NCBI GenBank assembly: GCA_934457145.1
Contig: CAKSHP010000003.1
Coordinates: forward strand, 1 to 64,000
Length of the DNA: 64,000 bases
Reading direction: 5' to 3'
From: an uncultured Clostridia bacterium
GTDB taxonomy: Bacteria > Bacillota > Clostridia > UBA1381 > UMGS1253
Within the stretch, counting starts at the first letter, position 1, and the number at the start of each line of letters is the position of its first letter. A program made the translations under genes and the position numbers. Of this stretch, positions 16,589 to 24,558 are shown piece after piece. The notes below the pieces were generated by a model. The model was not told the origin of the DNA. It was given only the letters and a program-made list of their open reading frames with translations, and searched no databases.

Positions 16589-18322
16589 TTACAGATTTAG
16601 TTGTTTTTTTGCATCGCTTTCAATTGTCTCAAGTTTTTTCTCCGACTTTTTCATATCATCCGTTGCCGTTCCTATATAAAGCTTAATCTTCGGCTCCGTT
16701 CCCGACGGACGAACAACAACAAATGTTTTTTCATCCTCAAGCATAAACTTCATAACATCGCTGAAATCAAAATCGCCTATTCTTCCGCTCTGACCGTTTA
16801 TATCATAATACTTGTTTGAAAGGTAGTCCTGAGTTATTTTTACTTTTATGCCTCCGAACTGCTTGGGCGGATTTTTTCTTATATTTTCTGTAAGCTGTTT
16901 CATTTTTTCCATGCCGTCCTTGCCGGGCATGGTAATCGAAATAGTTTTTTCTTTATAATAACCGTATTTTTTATAAATATCCATTAAACCGTCATAAAGG
17001 GTTTTGCCGTCTTTTTTATAGCTTGCAGCCATCTCGGCAATAAGCATGCTCGCTCCGACAGCGTCTTTATCGCGCGCATATGTTCCGCAAAGGTAGCCGT
17101 AGCTTTCCTCAAAACCAAGAACATATTCGTTCGAACCTGTTTTTTCATATCCCGCAATCTTTTGAGCTATATATTTAAATCCCGTAAGCACATTTTCCAG
17201 TGTTACGCCGTAGCTGTCTGTAATTTTTGAAATAAGCTCGCTTGTAACGATACTTTTTATAATCGTTGATTTTTTAGAAAGAGTGCCGTTTTTCTTTTTT
17301 GCCGAAAGTATATACTCACACAATAAAGCTCCTATCTGATTGCCTGTAAGCGCCTGATATTCACCGTCGCTGTCACGCACCACAACTCCGACTCTGTCGG
17401 CATCGGGATCCGTTCCGATAACAAGACTTGCACCGTATTTTTTCGCAAGCTCGATAGAGTCTTTAAATCCCTCTTTGTTTTCCGGATTCGGCGACACAAC
17501 CGTCGGGAATGCCGGATCCGGCACGGCCTGTTTCGGTTCAACAATCAAATGCTTAACGCCGACTCTTTTTAAAACCTCCGTTACAGGTCTTAAACCTGTG
17601 CCGTGAAACGGAGTGTATATCAAATAAAAGTCGTCTGCAACATCTTTTATCGCATTTTTATCAATCTGCTGCGCCATAACCGCATTTAAAAACGCTTCGT
17701 CAACCTCGCTGCCTATTGTAACCAATAAACCGCTCTTACTTACTTCTTCATCCGTTATTGTTTTAACATCTTTAAAAATATCATAGCTGTTTACCGTGTT
17801 TCCGATCATATCGCTCGCTTCGGGCGGAAACTGTCCGCCGTCGGGTCCGTATGCTTTAAATCCGTTATATTCTTTCGGATTATGGCTTGCAGTTATCATA
17901 ACGCCTGCGGCAGCTTTGTAATATCTTATGGCAAATGAAACCTCCGGAGTTGCGTGCACACTTTCGAACAAATAAGCCTTCACGTTGTTTGCTGCAAGCA
18001 CTCTTGCCGTTTCATAAGCAAATTCTTTTGAAAAATATCTTGTGTCATAACCTATAACAACGCCCGACTGCTCGCCGTGTTTCTGTATGACATATTCGCT
18101 CATTCCCTGTGCGGCGCGGCGAACCGTGTATATATTCATTCTGTTTGTTCCCATGCCTATAATTCCGCGCATGCCCGCAGTACCGAATTCCAAGTCACAG
18201 TAAAACCTTTCTTCTATATCATTTTCGTCTTTCATTGCCTCTAAAAGCTCATCTGTCTGCTCTTTGGTAAGCATTTTGCTTTCTAACCATTCTTTGCAAA
18301 TTTCTGCGGATGCTTTTCTCAT
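16589..18322 (-). CDS. pgcA: Phosphoglucomutase/phosphomannomutase family enzyme
   Basis: A 577-residue alpha-D-phosphohexomutase like Bacillus PgcA (YhxB), which interconverts glucose 1-phosphate and glucose 6-phosphate. The phosphoserine loop is VMITASHNPKEYNGFK (about S146). The magnesium loop is GTDPDADRVGV (about 303-313), the sugar-binding loop is FEESYGYLCG, and the phosphate-binding loop near the C-terminus is VVVRPSGTEPKIKLY. All four signature loops are intact. Together with galT and galK nearby it could complete the Leloir route from galactose to glucose 6-phosphate. The gene is preceded by a 300-base leader region with a candidate structured RNA. It may also act on mannose or ribose phosphates. 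Confidence 0.92.
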   Translation of the reverse strand: MRKASAEICKEWLESKMLTKEQTDELLEAMKDENDIEERFYCDLEFGTAGMRGIIGMGTNRMNIYTVRRAAQGMSEYVIQKHGEQSGVVIGYDTRYFSKEFAYETARVLAANNVKAYLFESVHATPEVSFAIRYYKAAAGVMITASHNPKEYNGFKAYGPDGGQFPPEASDMIGNTVNSYDIFKDVKTITDEEVSKSGLLVTIGSEVDEAFLNAVMAQQIDKNAIKDVADDFYLIYTPFHGTGLRPVTEVLKRVGVKHLIVEPKQAVPDPAFPTVVSPNPENKEGFKDSIELAKKYGASLVIGTDPDADRVGVVVRDSDGEYQALTGNQIGALLCEYILSAKKKNGTLSKKSTIIKSIVTSELISKITDSYGVTLENVLTGFKYIAQKIAGYEKTGSNEYVLGFEESYGYLCGTYARDKDAVGASMLIAEMAASYKKDGKTLYDGLMDIYKKYGYYKEKTISITMPGKDGMEKMKQLTENIRKNPPKQFGGIKVKITQDYLSNKYYDINGQSGRIGDFDFSDVMKFMLEDEKTFVVVRPSGTEPKIKLYIGTATDDMKKSEKKLETIESDAKKQLNL

Positions 18323-18410
18323 TTTTAAACCATTCCTTCCTATAATCCAGTCTTTTCTAATCCGGCTTTTTTATTATTTGTCTGCAAAGCGCAGCAAATA
18401 TAACTTTTAA

Positions 18411-18473
18411 AAAGCTCCTTCTGCTTAAAGGCAAAACCCGAAATGAATTTTCTCTTTAAGCCGAAGGAGCTTT
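18411..18473 (-). terminator. Hairpin terminator upstream of the phosphosugar mutase gene
   Basis: A stem of about 20 bp (AAAGCTCCTTC-GCTTAAAG and its complement, one mismatch) with a 23-base loop is followed on the minus strand by five T. It lies between the candidate RNA and the mutase start, and could terminate that RNA or attenuate the mutase gene. Confidence 0.6.
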
Positions 18474-18618
18474 ATAAAGAAAACCGATGCCAGCCGCCTT
18501 CAAATTATATTGTACCAAACAAGTGGTAAGTTAGTCAATATCTAACACAAAATTATAACAAAAATTTAAGGGAAAGTATAAGGAGAGAGTTTTTCAAGGC
18601 TCCACCGATTTTCTTTGT
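18474..18618 (-). ncRNA. Candidate structured RNA with long closing helix (6S-like shape)
   Basis: A consensus promoter is followed by a roughly 145-nt segment whose ends pair. AAAGAAAATCGGTG at the 5' end (18603-18616) pairs over 14 positions, two of them G-U, with 18476-18489. After an asymmetric bulge, GCCTT pairs with AAGGC to extend the helix. Inside are a pyrimidine-rich stretch and two small hairpins (GTTAG/CTAAC and TACCA/TGGTA). A terminator hairpin follows. A single long closing helix with a large internal bubble is the shape of 6S RNA, but I cannot match a conserved sequence, and a leader element of the mutase gene is an equal alternative. Confidence 0.45.
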
Positions 18619-18624
18619 AAACTT

Positions 18625-18653
18625 ATTATACAGCTAAAATACCGTAATGTCAA
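18625..18653 (-). promoter_or_regulatory. Consensus sigma-A promoter of the candidate RNA
   Basis: Both hexamers match the consensus on the minus strand: TTGACA, 17-base spacer, TATAAT. It lies downstream of the sigF stop and points away from it toward the mutase gene. Confidence 0.8.
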
Positions 18654-18695
18654 TTAACATACTGTAAACAAATCGTAAATATATTATTTGTTTTT

Positions 18696-19361
18696 CTAAC
18701 CAAGCTCGTTTCGAAGAAACGCCAGGGCCTTTTTTTCAAGACGCGATACCTGAACCTGATTTGTTCCGATTAAATCCGCCACCTGTGCTTGCGTCATGTG
18801 TTTAAAATACCTTTTTTCAATCACATCATACAAATTGGCAGGCATGTTTAAAAGAGCCTGGGAAAGGCTTAATTTTTCGCATATATTCTCCTGTGTTACC
18901 GCTTCTATTTTAAGCACTGCCGGATTTATTTTTCCTTCATCGTCATAAATCGAGGAAACGGGCGTGGCTGCAAGTATCGCCTGAGCAATATCCTCCTTTT
19001 TTTCGCCGAGACTTTCTGCAAGCTGATTAACGGTCGGCTCGGTTCCGTATTCTTTTATAAACTTATCTTTTTGCCGGCAAATTTTAATGTAAAGGCTTTT
19101 TGTCAGGCGCGATACTTTTATCTGTCCGCCGTCGCGAAAACTCCTTTTAATTTCTCCTGCTATATAGGGTACTGCATACGTTGAAAATTTTGTGTTAAAG
19201 CTTTCATCAAATCCGTTTACTGCCTTTAAAAATCCCACACACCCTATCTGAAACAGTTCTTCCAGATCCATTCCTCTGCCTAAAAATTTTCGTGCTATAC
19301 CATATATCAATCCCTTATGTTTTTCAAAAAGCCCGCTTCTATCAATTTTTTTTGTTTTCAC
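18696..19361 (-). CDS. sigF: Sporulation sigma factor SigF
   Basis: A 221-residue sigma-70 family factor, the first forespore-specific sigma. Region 2 includes DLEELFQIGCVGFLKAVNGFD and the -10-binding segment FSTYAVPYIAGEIKR. Region 3 spans about 90-130, and region 4 contains the HTH TQAQVADLIGTNQVQVSRLEKKAL. The identity as SigF rather than the similar SigG comes from its position as third gene after spoIIAA and spoIIAB, 12 bases after spoIIAB. Family knowledge: it is held inactive by SpoIIAB until septation. Length is a little shorter than the 255 residues of Bacillus SigF. Confidence 0.93.
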   Translation of the reverse strand: MKTKKIDRSGLFEKHKGLIYGIARKFLGRGMDLEELFQIGCVGFLKAVNGFDESFNTKFSTYAVPYIAGEIKRSFRDGGQIKVSRLTKSLYIKICRQKDKFIKEYGTEPTVNQLAESLGEKKEDIAQAILAATPVSSIYDDEGKINPAVLKIEAVTQENICEKLSLSQALLNMPANLYDVIEKRYFKHMTQAQVADLIGTNQVQVSRLEKKALAFLRNELG

Positions 19362-19373
19362 ATCAGCACCGCC

Positions 19374-19799
19374 TCACACAGCTGCAACTCTTTTGGACAT
19401 ATACACCTGCGTGCCTTTTCCTATTTCGCTTTTCACCTCTACGCTGTCCATAAACACGCTCATTACCGTAAAGCCCATGCCGCTTCTTTCTTCTCCTCCG
19501 CCCTCGCTGTACATTGGCTGCATTGCTTTTTTTATATCTTTTATGCCTTTGCCCGTGTCGCTCACTTTTATGTATAAAACTCCGTTTTCTACCTCACATT
19601 CAATGCATACCTCACACTCTGCATTATTTTCATATCCGTGTATCACAGCGTTTGTCACAGCCTCCGACACCGCAGTTTTTATATCGCACAAAACCTCCAT
19701 GCTCGGATCAAGCCCTATGACAAACGATGCAACCGCTATCCTTGCAAAACTTTCGTTTTCGGAAAGTGCGCAAAATTTTAAACTCATTTTATTTTTCAT
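19374..19799 (-). CDS. spoIIAB: Anti-sigma F factor and serine kinase SpoIIAB
   Basis: A 141-residue GHKL-fold kinase. It binds and inhibits SigF, and phosphorylates SpoIIAA. The ATP-binding boxes are visible: N box EAVTNAVIHGYEN, G1 box VSDTGKGI and G2 box SGMGFTVM. AGGAGG precedes the ATG at 19799. It lies between spoIIAA and sigF, with 12-base spacings on both sides, so the three proteins form the partner-switch module of the forespore. Confidence 0.94.
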   Translation of the reverse strand: MKNKMSLKFCALSENESFARIAVASFVIGLDPSMEVLCDIKTAVSEAVTNAVIHGYENNAECEVCIECEVENGVLYIKVSDTGKGIKDIKKAMQPMYSEGGGEERSGMGFTVMSVFMDSVEVKSEIGKGTQVYMSKRVAAV

Positions 19800-19811
19800 G
19801 TTACATACCTC

Positions 19812-20159
19812 CTATAAAAGCTTTAGTGCATCGCTGACACTGTCGCTGCGCTGTGCAATGTTATATATGCCGGAAAGCTTTAAAAGCTTGTCCGTCTCCC
19901 GGCTCACTCCCGCAAGCATAACCTTTCCTCCTATGGGAGATATGAATTTATATCTGCCCATTATAAGCCCCAAACCCGCAGAGTCCATAAATTCAAGTTC
20001 CGATAAGTCAAACACTATATGCCGCGCGTTTGTATCGGCAAAATACAAATCAATGGTTTTTCTTATATCCTTTGCGCTGTGATGGTCAAGTTCTGTTTTT
20101 AAACTTACTATAAGCGCCTTTTTTTGTGCGTTGTAAAAAATCTCCATACTGTTTTTCAT
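19812..20159 (-). CDS. spoIIAA: Anti-anti-sigma factor SpoIIAA
   Basis: A 115-residue STAS-domain protein. Dephosphorylated SpoIIAA releases SigF by binding SpoIIAB. The regulatory serine is about S60 in MDSAGLGLIMGRY. The first ATG is only one base after the purine-rich AGAAAGGG, so the in-frame ATG four codons later could be the true start. Family knowledge says this operon is driven by Spo0A and SigH; I looked for a SigH-type promoter in the 220 bases upstream and did not find a convincing one. Confidence 0.93.
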   Translation of the reverse strand: MKNSMEIFYNAQKKALIVSLKTELDHHSAKDIRKTIDLYFADTNARHIVFDLSELEFMDSAGLGLIMGRYKFISPIGGKVMLAGVSRETDKLLKLSGIYNIAQRSDSVSDALKLL

Positions 20160-20385
20160 ACCCTTTCTGCCCGCAAATATTAGTTATCTTGCTTCCTATC
20201 CGCGGGCGGATAACGAAGATACGGTATTTGTTATTGTAAATATTACTGTTAAAAAATACCATTATTTTAAATTACACATTCATCTTTCTTTTCCTGCATA
20301 AAAATTTCACTGCTTTTGTCGAAAACAAATTTTTCGCCGACATTTTTTGCATTTTCCTATAAATTTTATAAACTTTTATTTTTCC

Positions 20386-20415
20386 TTGACATATATAATT
20401 AATAAATGATACAAT
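20386..20415 (+). promoter_or_regulatory. Sigma-A type promoter of nfo
   Basis: TTGACA, 18-base spacer, TACAAT. This predicts an nfo leader of about 260 nt. Confidence 0.65.
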
Positions 20416-20461
20416 ATAAAAAATGTCTTGTAAGTTTGAAAAAATTTTATATTAAAGAAAA

Positions 20462-20680
20462 TTTATTATTGCTTTGCCGTTTTATGGCGGCGGAATGGAG
20501 AACAAAGCGAAAGTTTCTTTCGCATTTGCCTCCGGCGGATTTAATAAGTCCGTGCGATTTTTTTAAAGGCTTTGCCTTTAAAAACGCACATGGACAAAAA
20601 AATCTCTTTCATTCCTTGCCATAAAATTAGAATTTTTTTATTATTACTTTGCTGTTTTATGGCGGCGGAATGGAGATTTT
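20462..20680 (+). repeat. Direct repeat within the nfo leader
   Basis: About 40 bases ending in TATGGCGGCGGAATGGAGA occur twice, at about 20462-20501 and 20637-20676, with two mismatches. The second copy carries the ribosome site used by nfo (its ATG is 7 bases beyond GGAGA). The first copy has the same GGAG but no start codon at the right distance. The 135 bases between them hold two short hairpins (GCGAAAG/CTTTCGC and AAAGGC/GCCTTT). No convincing protein is encoded in the region. Confidence 0.7.
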
Positions 20681-20682
20681 TT

Positions 20683-21516
20683 ATGATTAACATAGGATGT
20701 CATTTATCAGTATCCAAAGGATTTTTAAATATGGGAAAAACCGCAAAATCGATTGACGCTTCCACCTTTGCTTTTTTCACAAGGAATCCGCGGGGCGGAA
20801 AGGCAAAGGCAGTTGACACAAAAGATGCAGCCGCGCTCTGCGATTTTATGAAAGAAAACAATTTTGCTCGCTTTGTGGCTCACTCGCCTTACACAATGAA
20901 CGCCTGCTCCGCAGACGAAGGCATAAGAAATCTTGCCAGAACAATGATGAAAGAAGACCTGCAAACTCTTGAGATTCTGCCGAATAACTATTATAACTTT
21001 CATCCCGGCAGTCATGTGGGACAGGGAACTCAAACCGGTATAGACCAAATTTCCGAAATGCTAAACGAAGTTTTATTTCCTGCACAGCAAACCGTTGTAC
21101 TTTTGGAAACAATGGCGGGAAAGGGAAGCGAAATCGGAAGATGTTTTGAAGAGCTTAAAGCTATTATTGATAAAGTTGAACTAAATGACAAACTCGGCGT
21201 ATGTCTTGATACGTGCCATGTGTATGACGCGGGTTACGACATTGTTTCCGATTTGGACAAGGTTTTAGAAGAATTCGACAGCGTTATCGGCCTTGACAAA
21301 TTAAAGGCCCTTCATTTAAACGACAGCCTAAATCCTCTTGGTTCGCACAAAGACCGCCACGCAAAAATCGGCGAGGGACACATAGGCATATCTGCATTTG
21401 AAAAAATCGTAAACAACAAATATCTAAAGAATTTGCCGATGATTTTGGAAACTCCCAATGAGCTGGACGGATATAAAAAAGAAATTTCGCTTTTAAAAAG
21501 TTTATGCAAAGCCTAA
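20683..21516 (+). CDS. nfo: Deoxyribonuclease IV (AP endonuclease, EndoIV family)
   Basis: A 277-residue zinc-dependent apurinic/apyrimidinic endonuclease for base-excision repair. The TIM-barrel metal ligands are visible: VAHSPY, FHPGSHVG, LLETMAGKG, LDTCHVYDAGYD, LHLNDS, KDRHAKIGEGHIG and ILETP. Translation starts at ATG 20683 after GGAG. The reading frame stays open upstream, but the start of conservation (INIGCHLSVSKG) and the ribosome site fix the shorter form. The leader contains a duplicated segment. The stop codon lies inside the stem of a strong terminator shared with the convergent gene. Confidence 0.94.
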   Translation: MINIGCHLSVSKGFLNMGKTAKSIDASTFAFFTRNPRGGKAKAVDTKDAAALCDFMKENNFARFVAHSPYTMNACSADEGIRNLARTMMKEDLQTLEILPNNYYNFHPGSHVGQGTQTGIDQISEMLNEVLFPAQQTVVLLETMAGKGSEIGRCFEELKAIIDKVELNDKLGVCLDTCHVYDAGYDIVSDLDKVLEEFDSVIGLDKLKALHLNDSLNPLGSHKDRHAKIGEGHIGISAFEKIVNNKYLKNLPMILETPNELDGYKKEISLLKSLCKA

Positions 21517-21555
21517 AAAAATCGGGCAGCAACTCGTTGCCCGATTTTTTTAGGC
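21511..21555. terminator. Bidirectional terminator between nfo and the phosphodiester glycosidase gene
   Basis: An 18-bp near-perfect stem (GCCTAAAAAAATCGGGCA and its complement) encloses a short loop. The left arm overlaps the nfo stop codon. Confidence 0.85.
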
Positions 21556-21579
21556 TTATATTTTCATTTTCCTATAGAT

Positions 21580-23844
21580 TTAATAAATATTTTCAAAGCT
21601 GTATGTTACATTTGCCGACTTAACATAAAATTTCAGCACTTTTGATGTCAGCACTTTTTCTGACAGATTTGAAAGCCCCTTATTATCGGCAACGGTAAAG
21701 AACCTTATTCCGTCAACAATTCTTACACTGTTTGCCTCGCCTCTTTGTATAACAAACACATTCTTTTTCGTTTCCTTGAGCACGCTTTTGAGCGCCTCAA
21801 ATTCCATTCCGCTCATATTCAAATATGTGTCACATGTTACAAACACGTTCGGCTCCGCACTCGCTTTTAAATCCGAACGGATTTTATCAAATGTGGATGC
21901 GTCTGCACTTCTGACCGAGCCGGACACTGCCGGCAAACTTAAAAACACTGCCCAGTCTTTTCTCAAACACATATATTTATCATAGTTTACCGCATATATA
22001 TCATCAAAATCGCGATGGTTTTGATTTCCCAATATACCGACCTGATTATATTTTTTTAGAGTTTCGGCAAGCTTTGATGTGTACAAACCGTCAAACAGTG
22101 TTGTCTGAGTGTCAGCCACACCGACATATGCAAACACTTTTTCGGCATCATTTATGGCTTTGTTTTTGCTGTCAGAAACAACATCTGCCGGACGCACATA
22201 TTTATCTTCATAACCGCTTCCGACCTGAACCTTTGTATATGATTTAACATTTCCTTTTTTTATTTCGATAACAGCCTCGCCCGGCTTTTTTGCAATAACC
22301 TTTCCGTCTTTAAATTCTGCCGCATCGCCGGTAACCGAAATGTCAAACCTGTTATACCATGCTCCGACATAGTTTCCCTCCTCATCATAGGCGGTGAGGT
22401 ATAAATCCGTGCTGTCGCCGACATTTTTTAATTTATATATAGGCGCAACCCTTATTCCTGCAAGATCATCCGATATAACTTTTATTTTTACACTGTTTGA
22501 CACAACACCGTCTAACTGAGCATAAATTTCATATTCGCCGCCGGCAGTTTGTACAAAGCGCATATTGTTTACATTTTCGCTGTTAAAAACAGCATCATTC
22601 TGATTAATTTCAACATGCGAATATGAACTGTCGGTGCCGCTTAATTTAAGCTTTATGCTGCTTCCCTCAAACATAGTGTCTGCATCCGCTTCAAGCTTTA
22701 AATGCGCAAGTTTTCCTGTTTTTTCTTCATTGTTTGTAATTCCTATAGCATTTATCACTTTTCTGTTTTCCGTCGGTGAATTCACAGTCTGCAGCGATGC
22801 ATTATCCCATGTTTTCGACACCATGTTTGACGAACCGCCGCCGTCAAGATTCATTGCGTTTGTACAGCCTATTTTTTTCATCAGCTGTGCAAGCTGAGTT
22901 TGAGTAACTCCGCGGCTTGTGCTTTGTCTGCCGTCAACGCACATAAGATACACCTTGTTTTTCTCATCGTTTGTGCCGACTGCGCTTCTCGGGTTGTTTC
23001 CCGAAATGTTATTTGTAAATTTTACAATCTGTCCGTCTTTAAGCAATAAACTGCCGCCGCCGAATGCCATAGTCAGATTATCCAAACTTGGATTTACATA
23101 CTTTTCAACCTTAACGCTGTCGCCTATATTAAAGTTCTCCTTTAAAAAACCGATTGCCGCCGAAATTTCAAGAACATATCCGTTTTCGGGAATTATCATC
23201 GGGGTTTTCGATTCGTTAAACTGCTTTACAACACCGTCTTCTACAAGCATCTCAACAACTCCGTTTCCCGGCGCCGGAGAAGTGTGGTCTTTATTATAAT
23301 CCGACGTGTACATCAAAAGTTCGCCGAATGCCTCCATCGGTTTATTTATTCTGTATACCTCACGGTAGTTTAAATTCGGCGCAACAATCATTATATGAAA
23401 TCCCAAATTTGAAAGCACCAGCTTATCATTATATAAAAAACCTCCGGCAAACGAATTTGTGTCTATCGGCGACTGCAAAATTCTGCCGTTTTTGTATTCG
23501 AGTCCCTGACTGAAGCTTTTTTGAGTCATTGAAAAGAAATCGGCATTAACCGCTGCAACAACATTCGGTTCGGTTTTTGCAAGGTTTGCCACAGTGTCGC
23601 GCACATTTATTCCCTCGCTGCTTTTTAAAAGAGTCAGCGAATTTTTAGGCTGCGTCAAATCCGCCGTGACATAACTGTATGTTAAATTGTATCCGCTGTA
23701 AAACGCGTTCACGCGCGTCAGCGTCACGCCCGGCGCAATCGTTTCCTGTGTTTTTTGTTCGTATATTGCATCATCGGCATACACATACCCTCCCGAAAAT
23801 GCAACCGATAAAATCAATGTAAAAATAAGCAGAATTTTTTTCAT
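21580..23844 (-). CDS. Exported phosphodiester glycosidase (NAGPA-domain) protein
   Basis: A 754-residue secreted protein. The signal peptide is MKKILLIFTLILSVAFSGGYVYA. Residues of about 50-370 match the phosphodiester glycosidase (NAGPA/DUF2233) domain, with landmarks VVAAVNADFF, NNPRSAVGTND and the MNLDGGGSSNM block. NAGPA-type enzymes remove sugars linked through a phosphodiester. The middle contains beta-rich, Ig-like repeats (about 390-560), and the C-terminal part (about 580-740) resembles a metallophosphoesterase-like fold lacking clear metal motifs. No cell-wall anchor is seen. The start at 23844 is set by GGAGG and the signal peptide. It may act on cell-surface glycopolymers; substrate unknown. 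Confidence 0.8.
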   Translation of the reverse strand: MKKILLIFTLILSVAFSGGYVYADDAIYEQKTQETIAPGVTLTRVNAFYSGYNLTYSYVTADLTQPKNSLTLLKSSEGINVRDTVANLAKTEPNVVAAVNADFFSMTQKSFSQGLEYKNGRILQSPIDTNSFAGGFLYNDKLVLSNLGFHIMIVAPNLNYREVYRINKPMEAFGELLMYTSDYNKDHTSPAPGNGVVEMLVEDGVVKQFNESKTPMIIPENGYVLEISAAIGFLKENFNIGDSVKVEKYVNPSLDNLTMAFGGGSLLLKDGQIVKFTNNISGNNPRSAVGTNDEKNKVYLMCVDGRQSTSRGVTQTQLAQLMKKIGCTNAMNLDGGGSSNMVSKTWDNASLQTVNSPTENRKVINAIGITNNEEKTGKLAHLKLEADADTMFEGSSIKLKLSGTDSSYSHVEINQNDAVFNSENVNNMRFVQTAGGEYEIYAQLDGVVSNSVKIKVISDDLAGIRVAPIYKLKNVGDSTDLYLTAYDEEGNYVGAWYNRFDISVTGDAAEFKDGKVIAKKPGEAVIEIKKGNVKSYTKVQVGSGYEDKYVRPADVVSDSKNKAINDAEKVFAYVGVADTQTTLFDGLYTSKLAETLKKYNQVGILGNQNHRDFDDIYAVNYDKYMCLRKDWAVFLSLPAVSGSVRSADASTFDKIRSDLKASAEPNVFVTCDTYLNMSGMEFEALKSVLKETKKNVFVIQRGEANSVRIVDGIRFFTVADNKGLSNLSEKVLTSKVLKFYVKSANVTYSFENIY

Positions 23845-23996
23845 TTTTATCCTCCCTGTCTGCATATTTTAAACGTTAGAGACTCAAATGCAATATCTGC
23901 CTGATTCTCTGCTTTCATATATCATTATAAAACATTTTTTAATTAATTTCAATAACATATATATGCCGTTAAAGAATTTTTTACATATAAAACACA

Positions 23997-24024
23997 AAAG
24001 GGCGGCGCAAACGCACCGCCCTTT
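23997..24024 (-). terminator. Terminator of the DUF378 gene
   Basis: A perfect 9-bp GC-rich stem (AAAGGGCGG/CCGCCCTTT) lies about 40 bases past the DUF378 stop, followed on the minus strand by TTTGTG. Confidence 0.65.
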
Positions 24025-24063
24025 CTGCCTTATAAACCGTTTCTTTAAAATCCGCATACTTTT

Positions 24064-24258
24064 TTATCTTTTGTCTTTAAACAAAAGCGTTATGCACCAC
24101 AGCGCCGCAATTCCCACCAAAATAAGAATTGTTCGGCTCACTATGCTGCCGCTGCCGAAAAGCGCATAAACGAAATTGAAATCAAACAAACCTATACAGC
24201 CCCAGTTTATGCCTCCGACTATAACTAAAATCAAAGCAATCGTATCTATTACTGCCAT
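24064..24258 (-). CDS. DUF378 (YuzA-like) small membrane protein
   Basis: A 64-residue protein with two transmembrane helices separated by a short loop. It begins with the family-typical segment ALILVIVGGINWGCIGLFDFN, and a basic C-terminus (LLFKDKR) faces the cytoplasm. DUF378 proteins are widespread in Firmicutes and have no known function. AAAGGG precedes the ATG by a somewhat long spacing. It stands alone, divergent from galT. Confidence 0.85.
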   Translation of the reverse strand: MAVIDTIALILVIVGGINWGCIGLFDFNFVYALFGSGSIVSRTILILVGIAALWCITLLFKDKR

Positions 24259-24496
24259 TTTAACATTACCCTTTCAAAAATTGATTTACATTAAAAGTTT
24301 ATGTGCTATTTTAAAAATAAAACGTGGTAAATTATGTCTTAATATCATATTTATTTTATGTATTAAAAAAAGATTGGATGTGTTTATATTTGTCAAATTA
24401 TTTATTGTTTTTTTTATTTGTTTTTGTAATATTTATTATATTTTTAATTGTTGACTTGATGATGTGAAATTTTTAAAATTATATACACTTATTTTA
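24259..24496. other. AT-rich intergenic region between DUF378 and galT
   Basis: About 240 bases of very AT-rich DNA with no gene, stable hairpin or clear repeat that I can see. The galT promoter lies at its right edge. Confidence 0.5.
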
Positions 24497-24525
24497 TTGA
24501 CAAACTCTTATTTTTTCGGTATAGT
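24497..24525 (+). promoter_or_regulatory. Promoter of galT-galK
   Basis: TTGACA, 17-base spacer, TATAGT, about 34 bases before the galT start. Confidence 0.75.
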
Positions 24526-24558
24526 ATATATGTTAAGATATATGAGAGGATGATTAAA

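Noticed and set aside
20160..20385. SigH promoter for spoIIAA
   Set aside because: AGGAAAA and GAAT elements are present near 20290, but they are only about 7 bases apart, too close for the SigH spacing.
20406..20624. 72-residue open frame in the nfo leader
   Set aside because: Its ATG lies in the -10 region of the nfo promoter, so it would not be on that transcript, and it lacks a ribosome site.
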